Positions 1 to 5,809 of a stretch of 11,042 nucleotides of DNA are shown here, one piece after another. Below the pieces are notes generated by a model. That model saw only the letters and a program-made list of their open reading frames with translations. It made no database searches and was not told the DNA's origin. The first letter of the stretch is position 1, and every line of letters begins with the position of its first letter. The stretch is from Candidatus Cloacimonadota bacterium (GTDB lineage Bacteria > Hydrothermota > E44-bin80): NCBI GenBank assembly GCA_004375785.1, contig SOKM01000183.1:1-11042 (forward strand). The letters run 5' to 3'. Made by a program: the position numbers and the translations under genes.

Positions 1-36
1 ATGATTTTTAAGAAGTGCGAATAGAAATGGCAAAAA

Positions 37-126
37 ACGCATGCCGTAAATTAATGCTGCGCTGTGAAACCAACGCTTCGCTGTAAACACACGCCTGAGG
101 CTGTGAAATAAATGCTTCGCTGTAAT
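37..126. repeat. Five degenerate 17-20 bp tandem repeats
   Basis: Five imperfect units follow one another, beginning near 37, 54, 73, 91 and 112. The shared pattern is roughly A(C/T)GC-TTC-GCTGT-(G)AAA. The clearest copies are ATGCTGCGCTGTGAAA (54), ACGCTTCGCTGTAAA (73) and ATGCTTCGCTGTAA (112); the units at 37 and 91 are more diverged. A sixth, isolated copy (ATGCTGTGCTGT) lies at 2980, downstream of the DUF35 gene. There are no unique spacers, so this is not CRISPR. The function is unknown. It could be a family of dispersed intergenic repeats of this genome. Confidence 0.6.
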
Positions 127-168
127 AAGCTTTGTTGGATTTGGTGTTAGAAATGAGTGGAGAATGAT

Positions 169-187
169 TAACCGTGCAGTAACCGTG
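169..187. repeat. Direct repeat TAACCGTG, 11-bp period
   Basis: TAACCGTG occurs at 169-176 and again at 180-187, just upstream of the Shine-Dalgarno sequence of the HMG-CoA synthase gene. The 11-bp period puts both copies on about the same face of the helix, which would suit a regulator, but no known site is recognised. No convincing -35/-10 pair was found between 127 and 205. The rest of 1-205 holds only the tandem repeats and no gene. Confidence 0.4.
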
Positions 188-205
188 GCTAAAAAGGAGG
201 TTTAA

Positions 206-1252
206 ATGGTTGGAATTGTAGGTTACGGAAGTTATCTGCCGAGATACAGAATTAAGGTAGAGGATATAGCAAATCAGTGGGGAAGAGACCCAGATGTTAT
301 TAAAAAAGGTCTCCTTGTAAATGAGAAGACCGTTCCAGGAACTGATGAAGATACCATTACCATTTCTGTTGAGGCGGGGAGAAATGCACTGAAAAGGGCA
401 GGTATTAATCCTAAGTTGATTGGCTCGGTCTATGTCGGTTCAGAATCCCACCCTTATGCTGTGAAGCCTTCGGGGACTGTTGTCGCCGAAGCACTTGGCA
501 TTACTCCTGAGGTTCACATTGCAGATTTTGAATTTGCCTGCAAGGCTGGCACGGAAGCAATGTGGGTTGTATACAACGAAGTAAAATCTGGAGAGCTACA
601 ATATGGACTTGCAATCGGTACGGATACTTCTCAGGGTGCACCAGGTGGTGCACTTGAATATACTGCTTCAGCAGGCGGCACTGCTTTTATCTTCGGAAAA
701 GAGAATCTTGTTGCAGAGGTGATTGAAACATATTCCTATACTACCGATACACCCGATTTCTGGAGAAGAGAAGGGGCATACTATCCCCGTCACGGAGGAA
801 GGTTCACAGGAGAACCAGCATACTTCAAGCATGTATACAATGCAGGGATTGGAGTGCTTAAGAAAGCTAATCTGAAACCACAAGATTTCACATATGCGGT
901 TTTTCATATGCCTAATGGTAAGTTTCCACAGACGATTGGGAAGAAATTAGGATTTACAAAGAAACAGCTGGTGCCGGGTTGGATAGTCCCATATATGGGA
1001 AATACATATTCAGGTTCTTCTCCAACAGGTCTTTCAGCAACCTTTGATGTATCTAAGCCAGGTGACCTTATTCTTATCGTATCTTTTGGCTCGGGTGCAG
1101 GAAGTGATGCATTTGTATTCAAGGTTACAGAGAGAATAGATGAAGTGCGTGATCTTGCACCAAAGTTAAAGGAAATGCTTGATGAAAACAAGATTTACCT
1201 CGATTATGGAAAATACGCAAAATTCAGAGAAAAAATCATTATGAATGAGTAA
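206..1252 (+). CDS. Hydroxymethylglutaryl-CoA synthase, archaeal type
   Basis: Condenses acetyl-CoA with acetoacetyl-CoA to give HMG-CoA, the committed step toward mevalonate and isoprenoids; cytosolic. The 348-residue length matches the archaeal-type family and is shorter than eukaryotic or Gram-positive enzymes. The thiolase-fold catalytic set is visible: Glu80 in VGSESHPYAVKPSGT, nucleophile Cys112 in EFACKAGTEA, and His234 in FHMPNGKFP. The glycine-rich GSSPTGLSA and SFGSGAGSDAF stretches follow in the C-terminal half. The start is fixed by AAGGAGG at 194-200, 5 nt before the ATG. The next two genes encode a thiolase and a DUF35 protein, the partners that form a channelling complex with this enzyme in methanogens. 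A 128-nt gap holding a hairpin element separates it from the thiolase, which is unusual for this otherwise tight operon. No HMG-CoA reductase is in the window, so use in the mevalonate pathway is inferred. Confidence 0.92.
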   Translation: MVGIVGYGSYLPRYRIKVEDIANQWGRDPDVIKKGLLVNEKTVPGTDEDTITISVEAGRNALKRAGINPKLIGSVYVGSESHPYAVKPSGTVVAEALGITPEVHIADFEFACKAGTEAMWVVYNEVKSGELQYGLAIGTDTSQGAPGGALEYTASAGGTAFIFGKENLVAEVIETYSYTTDTPDFWRREGAYYPRHGGRFTGEPAYFKHVYNAGIGVLKKANLKPQDFTYAVFHMPNGKFPQTIGKKLGFTKKQLVPGWIVPYMGNTYSGSSPTGLSATFDVSKPGDLILIVSFGSGAGSDAFVFKVTERIDEVRDLAPKLKEMLDENKIYLDYGKYAKFREKIIMNE

Positions 1253-1276
1253 GGAGATATAAGACGAGACGTTAAT

Positions 1277-1330
1277 GGAGTAGCAGAGCTTGCTCTGCGT
1301 ATGCTATTGCGAAACAAGTTTCGCTACTCC
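1277..1330. repeat. Double-hairpin palindromic element
   Basis: Three nested perfect inverted repeats are visible. The outer stem GGAGTA (1277-1282) pairs with TACTCC (1325-1330). Inside it are two side-by-side hairpins: GCAGAGC/GCTCTGC (1283-1298) and GCGAAAC/GTTTCGC (1309-1324), joined by 10 unpaired bases (1299-1308). The inner hairpins abut the outer stem, giving a three-way junction in RNA or single-stranded DNA. There is no T-tract, so it is not a simple terminator. It may be a REP/MITE-like element or a processing or stability structure between the HMG-CoA synthase and thiolase genes. Confidence 0.75.
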
Positions 1331-1380
1331 AACACAAAGAGAAAGTAACATATAGTTAAAAAATCAATTGGGAGGAAAAG

Positions 1381-2529
1381 ATGAGAGAGGTTTGTATCAT
1401 AGGTGCAGGCTTAACAAGATTTAAGGAACACTGGAGTAGTTCTTTAAGGGACCTTTTTGTTGAGGCTGCTCTCAAGGCAATTGATGATGCAAAGGTTTCT
1501 GAGATTGCTTCAATGTATGTTGGGTCAATGTCGAGCGGGCTTTTTGTTGAACAGGAACATATTGGACCGATGCTTGTTGAGTATCTTGGAGTGAAAAATG
1601 TTCCTGCTGTTAGAGTAGAATCAGCCTGTGCGTCAGGTTCATTAGCTTTTCGAATGGGTTTTATTGAAGTTGCTTCTGGGTTGAGTGACATTGTGCTTGT
1701 TTCAGGTGTTGAGAAGATGACAGATTGTGAAGATGTGACCAGTGCATTAGCTGCCGCTGCGGATGTAGAAAATGAGGTTTTTTTTGGCGCAACTTTCCCC
1801 GCACTCTATGCACTCATAGCTCGGGCACATATGGACAGTTATGGAACAACGAGGGAACAGCTTGCTGCTGTTTCTGTGAAGAACCACAAGAACGGTGCAA
1901 AAAACCCTGATGCACAATTTCAGCGAGAGGTAAGTTTGGACGCGGTTCTTAATTCTGTTATGATTGCAGACCCTCTCACGATTCTACAGTGTTCTCCTAT
2001 AAGCGATGGAGCAGCTGTTATGATACTCGCTCCCCTCGATATGGCAAAGAAAATGACAGATAAGGTTGTGAAGATAACAGGTTCAGGTGCAGCAACAGAT
2101 ACGATTGCACTCCATTCCAGGAAGGAGATTGCATCACTTGATGCTGTAAGACTTTCCGCTGAGCGGGCTTATAATATGGCAAGAAAAAAACCAGAAGATA
2201 TTGATGTTTGTGAGGTACATGATTGTTTTTCGATTGCAGAACTCGTCGCTATAGAAGAACTTGGTTTTGTAAAAAAAGGCAAAAGTGGTAAGTTTGTAGA
2301 AGAGGGCAATACAGAGATAGGAGGGAAGATACCTATCAATACAAGCGGGGGTCTCAAGGCAAAAGGTCATCCTGTAGGTGCGACAGGTATTGCGCAAATT
2401 ATTGAGATATACAAGCAACTCACCGGTAATGCAGGTGAAAGACAGGTGAAGGATGCAAAGATTGGAATGACTCAGAATATGGGTGGAACAGGTGCATCAT
2501 CTGTTGTCCATATAATGGAGGTGGTATAA
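1381..2529 (+). CDS. Acetyl-CoA acetyltransferase (thiolase), archaeal/SCP2-like type
   Basis: Probably condenses two acetyl-CoA to acetoacetyl-CoA and passes it to HMG-CoA synthase. The 382-residue protein shows the nucleophile Cys83 in VESACASGS, the active-site HD motif at His280-Asp281 (CEVHDCFSIAE), and His330 in GGLKAKGHPVGATG. The C-terminal NMGGTGASS lacks the second catalytic cysteine (CxG) of classical biosynthetic thiolases, as is usual for the archaeal and SCP2-like branch. GGAGG at 1371-1375 lies 5 nt before the ATG. Its stop codon shares one base with the start of the DUF35 gene (TAATG), which indicates translational coupling. Related family members act on other acyl-CoAs, so a degradative role is possible, but the operon argues for acetoacetyl-CoA supply. 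Confidence 0.9.
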   Translation: MREVCIIGAGLTRFKEHWSSSLRDLFVEAALKAIDDAKVSEIASMYVGSMSSGLFVEQEHIGPMLVEYLGVKNVPAVRVESACASGSLAFRMGFIEVASGLSDIVLVSGVEKMTDCEDVTSALAAAADVENEVFFGATFPALYALIARAHMDSYGTTREQLAAVSVKNHKNGAKNPDAQFQREVSLDAVLNSVMIADPLTILQCSPISDGAAVMILAPLDMAKKMTDKVVKITGSGAATDTIALHSRKEIASLDAVRLSAERAYNMARKKPEDIDVCEVHDCFSIAELVAIEELGFVKKGKSGKFVEEGNTEIGGKIPINTSGGLKAKGHPVGATGIAQIIEIYKQLTGNAGERQVKDAKIGMTQNMGGTGASSVVHIMEVV

Positions 2530-2918
2530 TGAGTTCGCCAAAGATCTGGAGACAAAGAATAGAGAGGTATAGATTACTTGGGCAGAAATGTAAGGATTGC
2601 GGAAAGGTTCTATTTCCCAAAAGACTTGTGTGTTCAGAGTGTGGTGGCAGGGAATTCGATAAAGAGCCAATGCCAGAAGTTGGAAAGATTATCACCTATA
2701 CAACCGTCTATTTCGGTCCAAAATTCTTGGAACAAGATATACCATACATCCTTGCAATAATAGAATTAAAAAATGGTGTCCGGATAACAACACAGGTTGT
2801 AGATACTGAACCGAAAGAAGTCAAAGCCGGAAAAGAAGTCAAATTTGTTTTCAGAAAACTGAAGGATGAGGGTAAAACCGGCGTAATCATTTACGGCTAC
2901 AAAGCACAACTCTGCTAA
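2529..2918 (+). CDS. DUF35 Zn-ribbon/OB-fold protein, thiolase-HMGCS partner
   Basis: A 129-residue protein with an N-terminal rubredoxin-like zinc ribbon (Cys21-x2-Cys24 and Cys35-x2-Cys38) followed by an OB-fold domain (about residues 45-125, from VGKIITYTTVYFGP to IIYGYKA). In the methanogen complex, a DUF35 protein bridges thiolase and HMG-CoA synthase and supplies part of a shared CoA-binding site, so that acetoacetyl-CoA does not escape. The same role is inferred here from family and position. Its ATG overlaps the thiolase stop, and the ribosome-binding site (GGAGG, 2518-2522) lies inside the thiolase gene. It is not catalytic by itself. DUF35 proteins also accompany other acyl-CoA thiolases, so the partner assignment rests on operon context. 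Confidence 0.88.
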   Translation: MSSPKIWRQRIERYRLLGQKCKDCGKVLFPKRLVCSECGGREFDKEPMPEVGKIITYTTVYFGPKFLEQDIPYILAIIELKNGVRITTQVVDTEPKEVKAGKEVKFVFRKLKDEGKTGVIIYGYKAQLC

Positions 2919-2940
2919 CCACAGCGAAAAAGGTTGTTTA

Positions 2941-2961
2941 AGGATAAAGGATAAAGGTTAA
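2941..2961. repeat. Heptamer tandem repeat (AGGATAA x3)
   Basis: AGGATAA, AGGATAA and AGGTTAA follow directly on each other in the gap between the DUF35 and perR-like genes. This is probably slippage-generated low-complexity DNA. No function is evident. Confidence 0.5.
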
Positions 2962-2991
2962 AGTAAAAAGTATAAACAAATGCTGTGCTGT

Positions 2992-3041
2992 AGATAAAAC
3001 GTTCCCTACGGTTCAGCGTTTGCTCATCTAAAAGTTTTTTT
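2992..3041 (+). terminator. Possible weak terminator after the HMGCS-thiolase-DUF35 genes
   Basis: An imperfect inverted repeat is formed by AGAT (2992) plus AAACG (2997-3001) against CGTTT (3017-3021) plus ATCT (3026-3029), with an internal asymmetric bulge, followed by AAAAG and seven T (3035-3041). The T-tract fits intrinsic termination but the stem is weak. It lies between the mevalonate-type genes and the perR promoter, where a terminator would be expected. Confidence 0.35.
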
Positions 3042-3060
3042 ACAATTTTTCATTTTTTAC

Positions 3061-3089
3061 TTGACAAATAACGATTTTAATGTTATATT
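3061..3089 (+). promoter_or_regulatory. Sigma70 promoter of the perR-like gene
   Basis: TTGACA (3061-3066) is a perfect -35 box. It is followed by a 17-nt spacer and TATATT (3084-3089), a near-perfect -10 box. Transcription should start about 6-8 nt downstream, at 3095-3098, essentially on the ATG at 3098. The spacer also contains ATAAC-N9-GTTAT (3068-3086), a perfect 5-bp inverted repeat that could bind a dimeric regulator. Confidence 0.8.
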
Positions 3090-3097
3090 AATTACAA
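3083..3097. promoter_or_regulatory. Candidate PerR box (autoregulation)
   Basis: TTATATTAATTACAA matches the Bacillus PerR box TTATAATNATTATAA at 12 of the 14 specified positions. It covers the -10 box and runs to the base before the start codon, so a bound repressor would block polymerase. The consensus is pure A/T and this DNA is AT-rich, so a chance match is possible. Placement in front of a PerR-type gene raises the odds that it is real. Confidence 0.5.
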
Positions 3098-3550
3098 ATG
3101 AATAATAATTACAGAAAAGTTTCTAAGGAAATGATGGAGAGGTTGAAGAAAAAGGGAGTGAGATTGACACCACAAAGACTTGCAGTTATAGAGTTTCTGA
3201 AGGTGCATAAAGGTCATCCATCTGTAGACGAAATTTACTATGCAATAAGAAGAAAGTATCCTTCGATTTCTCCTGCTACTGTTTATTCAACACTGCAGAT
3301 GCTCAAAGAAATGGGAGAGATTCAAGAATTACACATAAGAGCAGATAAAGCGTCTTTTGACTACAATCCCCAACCACACCATCATTTTCTTTGTAGAATT
3401 TGTGGAACAATAATGGATGTCGAGGTTGATTGCCCTATAAGAAATAGGAAAACAATTGGTGGGCACAAGGTAGAAAAAGTAAAGGCTTATCTTTTCGGGG
3501 TCTGTTCAGAGTGTTTAAAGCAAGAGAGCGAAGCTAAAGAAAGCTCATAA
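3098..3550 (+). CDS. perR: PerR-type Fur-family peroxide-responsive repressor
   Basis: A 150-residue Fur-family DNA-binding metalloregulator. The winged helix-turn-helix spans about residues 10-85 (RLTPQRLAVIEFL, then HPSVDEIYYAI and SPATVYSTLQML). The structural zinc site is two CxxC pairs, Cys99/Cys102 and Cys136/Cys139. All five Bacillus PerR regulatory-metal ligands have counterparts at a constant +3 offset: His40, Asp88, His94, His96 and Asp107. The last is aspartate as in PerR, where Fur usually has glutamate; this residue is linked to peroxide sensitivity. PerR-Fe senses H2O2 by oxidation of the metal-bound histidines. No Shine-Dalgarno precedes the ATG and the promoter places the transcript start at or within a few bases of it, so translation is probably leaderless. 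It leads a run with NifU-like, superoxide reductase and rubrerythrin genes, the expected targets. Fur-type iron sensing is the alternative. Confidence 0.87.
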   Translation: MNNNYRKVSKEMMERLKKKGVRLTPQRLAVIEFLKVHKGHPSVDEIYYAIRRKYPSISPATVYSTLQMLKEMGEIQELHIRADKASFDYNPQPHHHFLCRICGTIMDVEVDCPIRNRKTIGGHKVEKVKAYLFGVCSECLKQESEAKESS

Positions 3551-3582
3551 AGACTCATAAGGAAAAAAAAGAAGGAGGAAGA

Positions 3583-3804
3583 ATGAAAGAAAAAGTAGAG
3601 GCTGCGTTGGAGAAGATTAGACCATCTCTGCAGGCAGATGGAGGTAACGTTCAGTTGATAGATGTAACGGATGATGGTGTGGTAAAGGTAAAATTAATTG
3701 GAGCTTGCGCTGGGTGTCCAATGAGCCAGATGACTCTTAAGGCTGGTATAGAAAAGATGCTAAAAGAGGAGATTCCAGGGATTAAAGAAGTTGTTTCCGT
3801 TTAG
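3583..3804 (+). CDS. Small NifU C-terminal-like Fe-S scaffold/carrier
   Basis: A 73-residue stand-alone NifU C-terminal (Nfu) domain. The signature is present: IRPSLQADGGNVQLIDV near the start and the cluster-binding Cys42-x2-Cys45 in GACAGCPMS. Nfu proteins bind a [4Fe-4S] cluster between two subunits through this CxxC and deliver it to client apoproteins in the cytosol. The start is fixed by AAGGAGG (3572-3578), 4 nt upstream. It sits 32 nt after the perR-like gene and 59 nt before the superoxide reductase gene, so it is probably co-transcribed with both. This suggests a role in Fe-S cluster repair during oxidative stress. No NifS or NifU N-terminal scaffold is nearby. Confidence 0.9.
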   Translation: MKEKVEAALEKIRPSLQADGGNVQLIDVTDDGVVKVKLIGACAGCPMSQMTLKAGIEKMLKEEIPGIKEVVSV

Positions 3805-3863
3805 TAGAAAAACTCTGAAAGTTTTGTCAAGGGTGTAATCAGGTATTAAAACAGGAGGGAGAA

Positions 3864-4247
3864 ATGACCGGGAGACTGCAGGTATATAAATGCGAAGTCT
3901 GTGGTAACATGGTTGAGGTTATTCACGAAGGTGCAGGAGAGCTTGTTTGTTGCGGACAACCGATGAAACTCTTCGAAGAGAAGACAGAGGAGCAGGAGGG
4001 AAAAGAAAAACACGTTCCCGTTGTAGAAAAGATTGATAATGGAATCAAGGTAAAGGTAGGCTCTGTTCCCCATCCTATGGAGGAGAAACATTATATTGAG
4101 TGGCTCGAAGTTATTTCGGACGGTAAAGCTTACAGGCAGTTTCTTAACCCTGGCGATGCTCCTGAGGCATTTTTCGATATAGAAGCCGAGAACATCACAG
4201 TCAGGGAATACTGCAATGTGCACGGACTGTGGAAGTCAACAAGTTAA
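3864..4247 (+). CDS. dfx: Desulfoferrodoxin (two-iron superoxide reductase)
   Basis: Reduces superoxide to hydrogen peroxide without making O2, using electrons from rubredoxin-like donors; the classic cytosolic superoxide defence of anaerobes. The 127-residue length is typical for the 2Fe class. The N-terminal desulforedoxin domain has the rubredoxin-like iron site Cys10-x2-Cys13 and Cys29-Cys30. The catalytic square-pyramidal site is complete: His50, His70, His76, Cys117 and His120. The adjacent Glu48-Lys49 pair, which steers superoxide and product release, is also present; numbering runs one ahead of the Desulfovibrio/Desulfarculus enzymes. AGGAGG (3853-3858) lies 5 nt before the ATG. The next gene, rubrerythrin, follows after about 12 nt and would remove the peroxide produced here. 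Confidence 0.96.
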   Translation: MTGRLQVYKCEVCGNMVEVIHEGAGELVCCGQPMKLFEEKTEEQEGKEKHVPVVEKIDNGIKVKVGSVPHPMEEKHYIEWLEVISDGKAYRQFLNPGDAPEAFFDIEAENITVREYCNVHGLWKSTS

Positions 4248-4259
4248 AAGGAGGTAATG

Positions 4260-4832
4260 ATGGAATTAAAAGGAAGCAGAACCGAGAAGAATCTTCTTGC
4301 TGCTTTTGCAGGGGAATCTCAAGCAAGGAACCGCTACACATACTTTGCATCTAAGGCAAGAAAGGAAGGTTATGAGCAGATAGCTGCCATATTTCTGGAG
4401 ACAGCAGACAATGAGAAGGAACACGCAGAGCGAGAGTTCAAATTTCTGAAGGGTGGGGATGTAGAGATATCCGGCTCATTTCCTGCAGGTGTGATTGGTG
4501 ATACAAAAACCAATCTCAAGGCATCGGCTGCTGGTGAACACTATGAATGGACCAAAATGTACCCTTCATTTGCAAATGTTGCCCAAGATGAAGGATTTGA
4601 TGAGATTGCTGCAGTATTTGGGTCAATCGCAAAGGCTGAACAGGCACACGAAAAAAGATATCTAATGCTGCTTAAGAATCTCGAAGAAGGAAAGACGTTC
4701 AAACGAGACAAAGTTGTTAAGTGGAAATGCCGAAATTGCGGGTACGTCCATGAAGGGACTGAGGCTCCAAAGGAATGTCCTGCCTGTGCTCACCCACAAG
4801 CCTATTTTGAACTCTGGTGTGCAGGTTATTAA
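4260..4832 (+). CDS. rbr: Rubrerythrin (NADH-linked peroxidase)
   Basis: Diiron peroxidase that reduces H2O2 to water in anaerobes. The N-terminal ferritin-like four-helix bundle (about residues 5-145) carries ligand motifs AGESQARNRYTYFAS (Glu19), ADNEKEHAE and the later KAEQAHEKRY. The C-terminal rubredoxin domain has Cys157-x2-Cys160 and Cys173-x2-Cys176. Length (190) is normal. Two adjacent ATGs, at 4257 and 4260, are possible. AGGAGG (4249-4254) is 2 nt from the first and 5 nt from the second; 5 nt matches the neighbours, so 4260 is chosen (MELKGSRTEKN). The Shine-Dalgarno begins immediately after the desulfoferrodoxin stop, so the two genes are almost certainly co-transcribed. The tail ends in Trp-Cys-Ala-Gly-Tyr with an extra cysteine. 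Confidence 0.95.
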   Translation: MELKGSRTEKNLLAAFAGESQARNRYTYFASKARKEGYEQIAAIFLETADNEKEHAEREFKFLKGGDVEISGSFPAGVIGDTKTNLKASAAGEHYEWTKMYPSFANVAQDEGFDEIAAVFGSIAKAEQAHEKRYLMLLKNLEEGKTFKRDKVVKWKCRNCGYVHEGTEAPKECPACAHPQAYFELWCAGY

Positions 4833-4848
4833 ATTTCATTTTCGCTCT

Positions 4849-4883
4849 CATCTCCTCTGAGAAGGATGTCGCCGAGGGAGGTG
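4849..4883. repeat. Imperfect GC-rich stem-loop
   Basis: CATCTCCT (4849-4856) can pair with GGGAGGTG (4876-4883) as 8 bp including two G-U pairs, around a 19-nt loop. No T-tract follows, so it is a poor terminator. The CTC/GAGG style resembles the palindrome at 10778-10798 and may be a related dispersed intergenic repeat. Confidence 0.35.
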
Positions 4884-4887
4884 GGAT

Positions 4888-4915
4888 TTGTAACAAAAAA
4901 TAAATAATTTAGAAT
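4888..4915 (+). promoter_or_regulatory. Possible promoter for the ferritin-like gene
   Basis: TTGTAA (4888-4893, 4 of 6 to the -35 consensus), a 16-nt spacer and TAGAAT (4910-4915, 5 of 6 to the -10 consensus). If real, transcription would begin close to the hairpin at 4922. The evidence is moderate to weak. Confidence 0.3.
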
Positions 4916-4921
4916 TGAAGG

Positions 4922-4954
4922 CAGAGGATTTTAATTATTAGAATCCTCTGTTTT
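4922..4954 (+). terminator. Hairpin plus T-tract after rubrerythrin; overlaps a PerR-box-like core
   Basis: CAGAGGATT (4922-4930) pairs perfectly with AATCCTCTG (4942-4950). The inner TTAAT/ATTAG continues the stem with one G-U pair, leaving almost no loop, and TTTT follows. This is a convincing intrinsic terminator for the perR-nfu-dfx-rbr run. The core TTTTAATTATTAGAA (4929-4943) also matches the PerR box at 12 of 14 positions and lies about 70 nt before the ferritin-like gene, so an operator role is possible. The match may just reflect an AT-rich palindrome. Confidence 0.7.
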
Positions 4955-5010
4955 AAGATGTTAGGTCAAGATGAGATTGTGTAATCAGGACAGTTTTTAA
5001 AGGAGGTAAA

Positions 5011-5529
5011 ATGGATGAAATAAGTCCTGTTGTTATGGCAGCCATAAAGGTGGCAATACAGATGGAAAAAGATGGAAAACGCTTTTATCAAGATGCAGCT
5101 CAGAAAACAGAGAATGAAGTTGGTAAGAAAATGTTTAAATCGCTGGCTCAGGATGAGATTACTCACCTTGACACTTTTCAGAAAATGTTTGATACAATCA
5201 CCGGATCAGAGGAGTGGCGTGAACTTGCAGAAGGTCTACCAAAAGTAGGGAAAATCCCAGTTTTTGAAGGAGAAATAGAGAAAAAAGCAAATGCAAATCT
5301 AAGTGATCTGAATGCAATAAGGGTAGCTATGGATAATGAAAGAAAGTCAATCGACCATTACAAAAAAGCCGCAGAAGAAACTGAGGACCCACTTGCTGAA
5401 AAGATATTTAACAAGATAAGAGAAGAGGAAGAGTACCATTACGACTTACTCCAGGTACAGCGTGATTACCTTACAAAGTCTGGATTCTGGATTGATATTG
5501 CAGAGTTCCGAATGGACGCCAAGTATTAA
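5011..5529 (+). CDS. Ferritin-like diiron protein, rubrerythrin family without rubredoxin domain
   Basis: A 172-residue all-helical protein of the COG1633-type ferritin-like superfamily. It shows the four carboxylate/histidine helices: AIQMEKDGKRFYQDAA, then DEITHLDTF (ExxH), AMDNERKSIDHYKKAAE, and EEEYHYDLLQ (ExxH). These are consistent with a diiron centre for peroxide reduction or iron handling in the cytosol. There are no cysteines, so unlike its neighbour it has no rubredoxin domain and would need a separate electron donor. The conserved FWIDIAEF end resembles family members. AGGAGG (5001-5006) is 4 nt before the ATG. It follows the rubrerythrin terminator and may be transcribed separately. 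Its exact substrate cannot be read from sequence. Confidence 0.85.
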   Translation: MDEISPVVMAAIKVAIQMEKDGKRFYQDAAQKTENEVGKKMFKSLAQDEITHLDTFQKMFDTITGSEEWRELAEGLPKVGKIPVFEGEIEKKANANLSDLNAIRVAMDNERKSIDHYKKAAEETEDPLAEKIFNKIREEEEYHYDLLQVQRDYLTKSGFWIDIAEFRMDAKY

Positions 5530-5547
5530 TCCTTCCATTTTATTGTT

Positions 5548-5767
5548 ATGGGATTAAAGTCGATTGTTAACAGTAATATTTATAGAGATGTATTTGAGCA
5601 TCTCTTCGATGGTCTATATTTCTGTGACCTAGAGAGAAAGATTATTTTCTGGAATAAAGGAGCTGAGAAGATTACGGGATAGAGTGGAAACTCTTGTAAA
5701 AAGGGCAGACCAACTGATGTTTCAAAGTAAAACTTACGGCCGTAACCGTGTAACAGTAAAGTCATAA
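5548..5767 (+). pseudogene. Internally deleted PAS-GGDEF (diguanylate cyclase) remnant
   Basis: Two pieces of one signalling gene remain. From the ATG at 5548, 44 codons encode a PAS-domain start (DVFEHLFDGLYFCDLERK, then IIFWNKGAEKITG) and end at TAG 5680-5682. In another frame, from about 5672 to TAA 5765-5767, the DNA encodes the typical end of a GGDEF domain (VETLVKRADQLMFQSK, then TYGRNRVTV). Everything between (the rest of the PAS domain and the GGDEF active site) is missing, and the frame changes at the join near 5675-5685. It cannot make c-di-GMP. It could still yield a 44-residue peptide. No strong ribosome-binding site precedes 5548. This explains most of the 280-nt gap before the cytochrome gene. 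Confidence 0.8.
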
Positions 5768-5787
5768 GTCGAGTAATTTTAGACTTA
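5765..5787. promoter_or_regulatory. Inverted repeat upstream of the cytochrome gene
   Basis: TAAGTC (5765-5770) and GACTTA (5782-5787) form a perfect 6-bp inverted repeat with an 11-nt spacer, ending 22 nt before the cytochrome start. It could be an operator but matches no regulator site that I recognise. It overlaps the stop codon of the PAS-GGDEF remnant. Confidence 0.3.
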
Positions 5788-5809
5788 AACGAAAGAAAGG
5801 AGATGTTTT

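Noticed and set aside
1..24. Short frame MIFKKCE at the window start
   Set aside because: It is only seven codons long. It could be the tail of an upstream gene, but nothing in the window supports this.
37..126. CRISPR array
   Set aside because: The units are degenerate, only 17-20 bp long and directly adjacent, with no spacers and no cas genes nearby.
1356..1691. Minus-strand open frame (111 codons) opposite the thiolase start
   Set aside because: It is a shadow of a clear thiolase gene and has no ribosome-binding site or domain.
3809..3825. Terminator after the NifU-like gene (AAAACT/AGTTTT hairpin)
   Set aside because: The stem is six mostly A-T pairs with no T-tract beyond it, so it is unlikely to stop transcription inside the operon.
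3824..3849. Internal promoter before desulfoferrodoxin (TTGTCA...TATTAA)
   Set aside because: The spacing is only 14 nt and both boxes are imperfect. Co-transcription from the perR promoter is a simpler explanation.
3846..4223. Minus-strand open frame (125 codons) opposite desulfoferrodoxin
   Set aside because: The + strand frame has every superoxide reductase ligand. The antisense frame shows no family features.
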